The notes beneath the pieces are model-generated. The model was given only the letters and a program-made list of their open reading frames with translations, was not told where the DNA came from and searched no databases. The position numbers and the translations under genes are program-made. A DNA stretch of 6,747 bases. It comes from Bathymodiolus azoricus thioautotrophic gill symbiont (GTDB lineage Bacteria > Pseudomonadota > Gammaproteobacteria > PS1 > Pseudothioglobaceae). Each line of letters begins with the position of its first letter. Positions within the stretch are counted from its first letter, which is position 1. Of the stretch, positions 1 to 6,747 are shown piece by piece. Location of the stretch: positions 1 to 6,747 of the forward strand of contig NZ_CDSC02000043.1 in NCBI RefSeq assembly GCF_001298715.1. The letters run 5' to 3'.

Positions 1-1230
1 TCTAACCAACTTAATGGTTTGCTCAGAAATTTGCACAATATCAATCAAGATGTTATCAATTTTTAGGCTGACATCATGTTTAGGAATGCTTTGTAATGTT
101 TCTAAAATTAGACCATTTAAAGTTTTAGCTTTAGTAACAGATAAGTCTAATTGCAACAATAGATTTAACTCTCGTATATTAACCCTAGGGTCAACTAAAT
201 AACCACCATCCTTCTGCTTAATGATTTCATCAATAATTTCATTTTGATTTGAAGTAAATTGACCCACAATTTCTTCCAGGATATCTTCAACAACAATCGC
301 ACCACGGACTTCACCGTACTCATCAACCACCAATCCCAAGCGTCTTTTTTGTGTTTGAAAATGCGCCAATTGGTGCGCTAGAGAAGTGCCTTCTGGCACA
401 AAATAAGGTGTGCGAATCAATGTTAAGACATTCTCAATACTAAAGTCGCCTTTGGCATATAAATTTACAATATCACGCATATGTAGCAGACCTGTGATGT
501 TGTCGCTTGATGTGTCATAAATTAGAAGTCTGGTATGTTGTATGTGTTTTAACTGCTTTAAAAGATCACCGGGCTTGTTAATGTCAACACTGATTAATTC
601 ATTTCTGGGGATCATAATATCTTCAACTTTCACTTTCTCTAAGTCAATAATATTAAGTAGCATTTTTTGATAGTTTGAGGCAATAATTGGCTTGGCATCA
701 TTCACTACCATTCTAAGCTCTTCTGAAGTAATGCTTTCGTTTTCATTTTGTGTTTTTACCCCTAAAGAAGCAAGAATAATTTTACTAATTTGTGCAATTA
801 TCCAAACAAAAGGCTTGAATAATTTGATAAATAGGTCAATAACAATCGAAGCGGGAAGGGCGACTTTTTCAGGGTTTTTAGCAGCAAAGGTTTTTGGTGT
901 GGTTTCTGCAAAAACCAAAATAACAAAAGTTAATGCCAGTGATGCTAATATGACCGATCCTTCACCCCAAAGCTTAATTGCTAGTATCGTGGCAATACTG
1001 GCAGCAAAAATATTAACCAGATTATTACCCAATAAAATTGTGCCAATTAAATGGTCTAAATCATCTAGTAAACGCTCGGTGCGTTTGGCATTTTTGTTGG
1101 TTTTAGCGAGTACTTTGAGACGATAGCGATTAATCGCCATCATTGAAGTTTCAGTCGATGAGAAAAAAGCAGAAGCTAAGATAAGCCCTAATAGGATTAT
1201 GATTAACCAAGGAGTTGAGAGTGAATCCAA
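1..1230 (-). CDS. corB: CorB/HlyC-CorC family CBS-domain membrane protein (C-terminus off window)
   Basis: This is an integral membrane protein of the CNNM/CorB family, linked to magnesium (and cobalt) transport or resistance. The window holds 410 codons in an open frame running off its left edge; relatives are about 420-430 residues, so only a short tail is missing. A DUF21/CNNM membrane domain covers residues 8-180, with hydrophobic segments near 8-27, 66-88, 92-112 and 128-150 and the family motifs SSTET (24-28), NRYRL (34-38), LLGNNLVN (66-73) and ETTPKT (109-114). Two CBS domains follow (about 203-262 and 268-325, with VVDEYGEVRGAIVVEDILEE at 301-320), then a CorC/HlyC C-terminal domain from about 337. 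The start is TTG: it lies 9 bases after the eno stop in the same frame, no ATG or GTG lies between, and the product begins like E. coli CorB (YfjD) as I remember it. The first ATG, at residue 30, would remove the first membrane helix. The Shine-Dalgarno sequence is weak, so translation probably couples to eno. Family assignment is firm; the transported ion is not shown by the sequence. Confidence 0.9.
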   Translation of the reverse strand, partial: MDSLSTPWLIIILLGLILASAFFSSTETSMMAINRYRLKVLAKTNKNAKRTERLLDDLDHLIGTILLGNNLVNIFAASIATILAIKLWGEGSVILASLALTFVILVFAETTPKTFAAKNPEKVALPASIVIDLFIKLFKPFVWIIAQISKIILASLGVKTQNENESITSEELRMVVNDAKPIIASNYQKMLLNIIDLEKVKVEDIMIPRNELISVDINKPGDLLKQLKHIQHTRLLIYDTSSDNITGLLHMRDIVNLYAKGDFSIENVLTLIRTPYFVPEGTSLAHQLAHFQTQKRRLGLVVDEYGEVRGAIVVEDILEEIVGQFTSNQNEIIDEIIKQKDGGYLVDPRVNIRELNLLLQLDLSVTKAKTLNGLILETLQSIPKHDVSLKIDNILIDIVQISEQTIKLVR

Positions 1231-1239
1231 GCGCTCAGT

Positions 1240-3644
<2,405 letters not shown>

Positions 3645-3664
3645 GGTCTAATTTCCCGTAAAGC

Positions 3665-3688
3665 AAAAAACCCTCTTTAACAGAAGGT
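3665..3688 (-). terminator. Rho-independent terminator-like hairpin between dnaK and dnaJ
   Basis: In the direction of transcription ACCTTCT (3688-3682) pairs with AGAGGGT (3676-3670) around a 5-base loop. The stem is 7 bp with one G-U pair and is followed by six U residues (3670-3665). Position and form suit an intrinsic terminator or attenuator that lets part of the transcription through, giving more DnaK than DnaJ. The stem is short with only three or four G-C pairs, so termination is probably partial. A T-rich stretch on the other side (3690-3694) gives it some bidirectional character, but no plus-strand gene feeds into it. Confidence 0.6.
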
Positions 3689-3716
3689 CTTTTTGTGTGA
3701 GTTTAAATAAAACGAT

Positions 3717-5648
3717 TTACTTCTTATCGTCGTCCTTAACTTCTTCAAAGTCGGCATCTACCACATCCGCATCTTGTGCGCCTGCATTAGCGGCATCAGT
3801 AAAGCCATCACCGCCCGCATCTGTAGCTACTTTTGCTTGTGCTTTTTCAGCCAAAGGTTGAGCTACTTCGCTAAGACTTTGAACTTTAGTATCAATGGCT
3901 TCTTTGTCATCTGCTTTCATAGCTTCTTCAAGCTCAGTAATTGCTGCCTCAATTGCCGTTTTTTCATCGTCTGATACTTCATCTTTGTGTTCATCTAACA
4001 GTTGCTTGGTTGAGTGAATGATTGAATCTGCCATATTACGCGTGGTTACCAATTCTTGGAATTTCTTATCTTCCTCGGCGTTCGCTTCTGCATCTTTAAT
4101 CATCTTTTCAACTTCTTCATCGCTCAAGCCACTTGATGCTTTAATGGTAATGCTTTGCTCTTTGCCAGAGTTCTTATCCTTGGCAGAAACATTTAAAATA
4201 CCATTAGAATCAATGTCTAAAGTTACTTCAATTTGCGGCTGACCTTTGGGCGCATTAGGAATGCCCTCAAGGTTGAATTGACCCAATGACTTGTTTGCAC
4301 TTGCAATTTCACGCTCACCTTGTAAAATATGAACCGTTACCGCTGACTGGTTGTCTGCTGCAGTTGAGAAGACTTGCGATGCATTGGTTGGAATGGTTGT
4401 GTTCTTTTCAATCAACTTAGTCATTACGCCACCCATAGTCTCAATACCGAGTGATAATGGTGTTACATCTAATAACAAGACATCTTTAACATCGCCACCA
4501 AGTACGCCTGCTTGCACTGCAGCACCCATTGCCACTGCTTCATCAGGGTTAACATCTTTTTTCGGCTCTTTGCCAAAGAATTTTTTCACTGCTTCTTGCA
4601 CTTTAGGCATACGCGTAGAGCCACCAACGATAATCACTTCATCAATATCTTTGGCAGATAAATCTGCATCTTTCAATGCAATCTTACAAGGGTCAATTGA
4701 GCGCTTGATTAAATCTTCAACCAAAGATTCTAATTTAGCACGGGTCAATTTAATATTAAGGTGTTTAGGGCCTGAGGCATCAGCGGTAACATACGGAAGA
4801 TTAACCTCAGTTTGCTCAGAAGAAGACAACTCAATCTTGGCTTTTTCTGCTGCTTCTTTTAAGCGTTGTAGTGCCATTGGGTCATTTTTTAAATCAACGC
4901 CTTGCTCTTTTTTAAATTCATCTACCAAGTAATTAATAATGCGCTGGTCAAAATCTTCACCTCCTAGAAAAGTATCGCCGTTGGTTGACAAAACTTCAAA
5001 GTGTTTTTCACCATCAATGTCTTCCATTTCAATAATGGAAACATCAAATGTACCACCACCTAAGTCGTATACAGCAACAGTTTTGTCGCCTTTAGATTTG
5101 TCTACACCGTAAGCCAATGCTGCTGCTGTTGGCTCATTGATAATGCGCTTAACATCCAAACCTGCAATCTTGCCGGCATCTTTGGTGGCTTGCCTCTGTG
5201 AGTCGTTAAAATAAGCAGGAACTGTAATAACCGCTTCTGTTACTTTTTCACCTAAATAGTCTTCGGCTGTTTTTTTCATCTTTTCAATAACTTTTGCTGA
5301 AATCTCAGGTGCCGCCATTTTTTTGCCGTTCACCTCAACCCATGCATCGCCATTGTCTGCTTTAACAATTTTGTAAGGTACAAGATCAATATCTTTTTGT
5401 ACTGCTTCTTCGTCAAAACGACGACCGATTAATCGTTTAATTGCATATAGTGTGTTTTCAGGGTTAGTAACCGCTTGTCGTTTGGCGCTTTGACCTACTA
5501 AAACTTCCTCTGAATCTTTTGGAAAAGCAATAATAGAGGGGGTGGTGCGATCACCTTCAGAATTTTCAATGATCTTTATATTGCCACCATCCATAATGGC
5601 AACACATGAATTGGTGGTTCCTAAATCAATACCGATAATTTTTGACAT
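3717..5648 (-). CDS. dnaK: Chaperone protein DnaK (Hsp70)
   Basis: DnaK is the ATP-driven Hsp70 chaperone that binds exposed hydrophobic peptide segments in the cytosol, working with DnaJ and the exchange factor GrpE. The protein has 643 residues (E. coli 638) and looks intact. The nucleotide-binding domain runs to about 385, with the phosphate loop [14 protein letters not shown] (5-18), Lys71, [11 protein letters not shown] (171-181, Glu172), [11 protein letters not shown] (194-204, with the Thr200 autophosphorylation position) and [11 protein letters not shown] (338-348). The interdomain linker [12 protein letters not shown] is at 390-401. A substrate-binding beta domain and helical lid follow, ending in an Ala/Gly/Asp-rich acidic tail with the conserved EEVK near residue 636. 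The ATG start has a strong Shine-Dalgarno sequence (AAAAGGAG, 5662-5655) 6 bases upstream. The gene is preceded by a heat-shock-type promoter and followed by a terminator-like hairpin before dnaJ. grpE, a common upstream neighbour, is absent here; coaD and a MITE-like element take that place. Confidence 0.99.
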   Translation of the reverse strand: MSKIIGIDLGTTNSCVAIMDGGNIKIIENSEGDRTTPSIIAFPKDSEEVLVGQSAKRQAVTNPENTLYAIKRLIGRRFDEEAVQKDIDLVPYKIVKADNGDAWVEVNGKKMAAPEISAKVIEKMKKTAEDYLGEKVTEAVITVPAYFNDSQRQATKDAGKIAGLDVKRIINEPTAAALAYGVDKSKGDKTVAVYDLGGGTFDVSIIEMEDIDGEKHFEVLSTNGDTFLGGEDFDQRIINYLVDEFKKEQGVDLKNDPMALQRLKEAAEKAKIELSSSEQTEVNLPYVTADASGPKHLNIKLTRAKLESLVEDLIKRSIDPCKIALKDADLSAKDIDEVIIVGGSTRMPKVQEAVKKFFGKEPKKDVNPDEAVAMGAAVQAGVLGGDVKDVLLLDVTPLSLGIETMGGVMTKLIEKNTTIPTNASQVFSTAADNQSAVTVHILQGEREIASANKSLGQFNLEGIPNAPKGQPQIEVTLDIDSNGILNVSAKDKNSGKEQSITIKASSGLSDEEVEKMIKDAEANAEEDKKFQELVTTRNMADSIIHSTKQLLDEHKDEVSDDEKTAIEAAITELEEAMKADDKEAIDTKVQSLSEVAQPLAEKAQAKVATDAGGDGFTDAANAGAQDADVVDADFEEVKDDDKK

Positions 5649-5679
5649 TTTTTGCTCCTTTTAAATAGTTGTGAAGCCT

Positions 5680-5707
5680 ATATAGGGACATAAAAAATTT
5701 AGTCAAG
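5680..5707 (-). promoter_or_regulatory. RpoH (sigma-32)-type heat-shock promoter of dnaK, overlapping a sigma-70-like one
   Basis: Reading the minus strand, CTTGACT (5707-5701) is followed after 13 bases by CCCTATAT (5687-5680). This closely fits the known sigma-32 pattern (CTTGAAA, 13-15 bases, CCCCATAT-like). The same DNA also reads TTGACT, 16 bases, TATATA, an acceptable sigma-70 promoter, so both basal and heat-induced transcription are plausible. The start would fall near 5672, giving a leader of about 25 bases that contains the dnaK Shine-Dalgarno sequence. No CIRCE/HrcA inverted repeat is present. The upstream A/T tracts (5709-5736) could act as an UP-like element. The match is seen; promoter activity is inferred. 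Confidence 0.75.
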
Positions 5708-5737
5708 TAAAAAAATGGATTAAATTTTTTTCTTTTA

Positions 5738-5929
5738 GAGGTCTTTGCATAAATTAGGAATGATTGGAAAAATCCAATTTTTGCCCAATTGATGATTTCT
5801 TTAAACCTTGTCTTAGCAGGGCTAAGGCTAGGTTTAACCTCCTAGAGGACTGCTGGGTATCGCTGGAAAAATCGCCAAGTGGGTGAAAAGTGGATTTATG
5901 ATGATTATTCTTATTTATGCAAAGGTTTC
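5738..5929. mobile_element. MITE-like element or internally deleted IS5-type remnant between coaD and dnaK
   Basis: The two ends form an inverted repeat. CTTTGCATAAAT at 5743-5754 is the exact complement of 5913-5924, and the match continues inward with mismatches over 49 bp (34 of 49 identical, arms 5743-5791 and 5876-5924). The outer tips read GAGGTC on the left and, inverted, GAAACC on the right, which resembles the GAGACCTTTGC-type ends I associate with IS5-family elements (from memory). A 9-bp direct repeat, TTTCTTTTA, lies at 5729-5737 and 5926-5934 and may be a target duplication, although it overlaps the presumed right tip by four bases, so the exact borders are uncertain. No coding sequence for a transposase is recognisable in the interior, which is about 85 bp and largely a hairpin. 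The right end overlaps the last codons and stop of coaD. It could need a transposase in trans, perhaps of the type left at 6508-6747. Confidence 0.6.
5801..5837. repeat. Strong 17-bp inverted repeat (hairpin) inside the MITE-like element
   Basis: The arms at 5801-5817 and 5821-5837 pair over 17 positions with one T-T mismatch and one G-T pair, around a 3-base loop, which is far more stable than anything else in the gap. No U-run follows on either strand, so it is not a standard intrinsic terminator. Transcribed from coaD it would fold as a stable 3'-UTR stem that could protect coaD mRNA or hinder read-through toward dnaK. Central hairpins are common in MITEs, and it may have no host role. Confidence 0.7.
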
Positions 5930-6394
5930 TTTTAATAGGGTTTCAATATTAGCTGGTACAAAACTACTAATATTGCCACCAAGGGATAAAATTTCTCTAA
6001 CTAAGGAAGAAGAGATATTGGCATATTGTTCTGCTGGGGTCATAAATAGGGTTTCAATATGGGGGTTGAGATGTTTGTTCATACCTGAGAGTTGGAACTC
6101 ATATTCAAAATCACTTACCGCTCGCAATCCACGCAAAATAATCTGTGCATTTTGTGCCTCGGCGAAGTCCACCAATAAAGTATCAAAACTCATCACTTTG
6201 ATATTATCAATATCCGTCAAGGCATCTCTAGCGCCTTTTAATCTATTGTTAATAGTTAAAAAAGATGATTTTTTGCTGTTTTGCGTAATGCCAATAATCA
6301 CGGTATCAAATAATTTGCTAGCGCGTTTTATTAAGTCAATATGTCCATTAGTAATGGGGTCAAAAGAACCGGGATAAATTGCAATTTTTTTCAT
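5915..6394 (-). CDS. coaD: Phosphopantetheine adenylyltransferase (CoaD)
   Basis: CoaD transfers AMP from ATP to 4'-phosphopantetheine, forming dephospho-CoA, the penultimate and usually essential step of coenzyme A synthesis; it is a cytosolic hexamer. The product is 159 residues, the same length as E. coli CoaD. Nucleotidyltransferase features are PGSFDPITNGH (8-18, with the TNGH form of the T/HxGH motif and Ser10/His18), Lys42, the LRGLRAVSDFEYE block (87-99, with Arg88 and Arg91) and ISSSLVRE (127-134), which contacts ATP. All expected active-site residues are visible. The ATG start fits the family N-terminus (MKKIAIYPGSFDP); there is no good Shine-Dalgarno sequence, only a GAGA just upstream and an AAGAAGG 13 bases away. 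Its last few residues and stop codon lie within the inverted-repeat end of the MITE-like element. It is probably transcribed separately from dnaK, because a heat-shock promoter lies between them. Confidence 0.97.
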   Translation of the reverse strand: MKKIAIYPGSFDPITNGHIDLIKRASKLFDTVIIGITQNSKKSSFLTINNRLKGARDALTDIDNIKVMSFDTLLVDFAEAQNAQIILRGLRAVSDFEYEFQLSGMNKHLNPHIETLFMTPAEQYANISSSLVREILSLGGNISSFVPANIETLLKETFA

Positions 6395-6401
6395 GTCTCT
6401 G

Positions 6402-6407
6402 ATTATA
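6402..6407 (-). promoter_or_regulatory. Possible -10 box (TATAAT) directly upstream of coaD
   Basis: The minus strand reads a perfect TATAAT whose last base is 7 bases from the coaD ATG. If used, transcription would start at or within a base or two of the start codon, producing a leaderless or nearly leaderless mRNA, consistent with the poor Shine-Dalgarno sequence. No convincing -35 box is seen at 16-18 bases spacing (the candidates read GTGATG or TGATGA), so the match may be chance in AT-rich DNA. Confidence 0.35.
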
Positions 6408-6507
6408 CCTTCTTGAATTCAAATCATCACTACAACGCTTAATTAGTCGCCCCTTAAAAACCCATTCCAAACCAAACCAAAACCACCCATTTTGCCAACC
6501 ATCTAAA

Positions 6508-6747
6508 TCAACAAAACTGCTTTTTATCCAGCACCACAAAAAACCTTAGGTATTTTACAAAAAATAAGCCCAGTTTTTGCCAAAACAAAAAAATAGTGGC
6601 TATCACCAGCCATTTTCTCAAATTCCAAGCACAGGCAGCCATTAAAACATTAATCTCATCACCAACTTACCCTTTGAGTAGGTTTCTAGAGAGTCTAAAA
6701 TCTGATTTAAGATGTCCGATAATCGGCTCAATCGCTGCGCGTCTTTT
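6508..6747 (-). pseudogene. IS5-family transposase, C-terminal remnant with in-frame stop
   Basis: The frame entering from the right edge reads KRRAAIEPIIGHLKSDFRL..., the conserved C-terminal block of IS5-family (DDE) transposases, including the catalytic Glu of the DDE triad in the AIEP-IGHLK context. After 26 codons a TAA stop (6669-6667) breaks the frame in LLKG*VGDEIN. The same frame then carries on with clear family sequence (VGDEINVLMAACAWNLRKWL, then a hydrophobic tail) to a TGA at 6510-6508. Relatives usually have a sense codon such as Gln there, so a single CAA-to-TAA change would explain the break. The N-terminal part lies outside the window. No IS end of the GAGACCTTTGC type is recognisable in the 113 bases before coaD; that stretch holds only a short CCAAA triplet repeat (6467-6482) and the possible coaD -10 box. 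The copy is therefore judged inactive, although truncated-protein or suppressed expression cannot be excluded. Confidence 0.8.

Noticed and set aside
692..1126. Plus-strand open frame (144 codons) opposite the corB-like gene
   Set aside because: The minus strand here encodes the conserved CNNM membrane domain; the plus frame is a by-product of hydrophobic codons on the other strand.
4351..4932. Long plus-strand open frame (193 codons) opposite dnaK
   Set aside because: It lies entirely antisense to the conserved dnaK coding sequence, has no recognisable domain, and reads like the mirror of DnaK codons.
5649..5760. CIRCE/HrcA operator upstream of dnaK
   Set aside because: I looked for the TTAGCACTC...GAGTGCTAA inverted repeat on both strands and found nothing close.
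5763..5782. Small hairpin ATTGGA-AAAA-TCCAAT followed by T residues, a possible plus-strand terminator
   Set aside because: It has only two G-C pairs on each arm and no plus-strand gene upstream to terminate. On the strand that is transcribed it has no U-run, so it is better seen as part of the element's left end.
5883..6377. Plus-strand open frame (164 codons) opposite coaD
   Set aside because: It overlaps nearly all of coaD, whose motifs are unmistakable, and shows no family features of its own.
6467..6482. CCAAA short tandem repeat and the G-rich opposite strand
   Set aside because: It has only three units in a low-complexity stretch after a decayed transposase; that is too short to call a regulatory repeat or a G-quadruplex.
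6667..6669. Programmed recoding of the transposase stop
   Set aside because: The stop is TAA, not a selenocysteine TGA. I see no slippery run or nearby structure, and a simple point mutation explains it.

Overview
This window comes from an AT-rich bacterial chromosome, most likely a gammaproteobacterium. The evidence is a heat-shock promoter of the RpoH (sigma-32) type ahead of dnaK, no CIRCE operator, a CorB-type transporter whose start aligns with the E. coli protein as I remember it, and DnaK, DnaJ and CoaD of nearly E. coli length. The low GC and scattered IS5-type remnants would suit the SUP05/Thioglobus group of sulfur oxidisers or related symbionts, but that placement is a guess from general resemblance. 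All real genes lie on the minus strand, so transcription runs from high to low coordinates.

Region by region, in the direction of transcription:
(1) 6747-6508: the C-terminal end of an IS5-family transposase, interrupted by an in-frame stop and cut by the window edge.
(2) 6507-6395: a short spacer with a possible -10 box directly in front of coaD.
(3) 6394-5915: coaD, phosphopantetheine adenylyltransferase of coenzyme A synthesis.
(4) About 5929-5738: a roughly 190-bp non-coding element with IS5-like inverted ends and a strong central hairpin, read as a MITE or internally deleted IS. Its end overlaps the last codons and stop of coaD.
(5) 5707-5680: a heat-shock-type promoter overlapping a sigma-70-like one.
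(6) 5648-3717: dnaK, then a terminator-like hairpin, then dnaJ (3644-2535).
(7) 2520-1240: eno (enolase), which starts 14 bases after dnaJ with GTG and a good Shine-Dalgarno sequence.
(8) 1230-1: a CorB/CorC-family CBS-domain membrane protein with a TTG start 9 bases after the eno stop, its C-terminus cut by the window edge.

The spacing suggests a dnaK-dnaJ-eno-corB transcription unit. DnaK and DnaJ form the Hsp70 chaperone pair; grpE, the third partner, is not in the window. Having enolase and a CorB-like transporter behind the chaperones suggests heat-shock read-through into glycolysis and membrane ion functions, moderated by the dnaK/dnaJ hairpin. I see no undescribed multi-gene system. 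The parts most worth a second look are the MITE-like element between coaD and dnaK, the operon arrangement, and the broken transposase.
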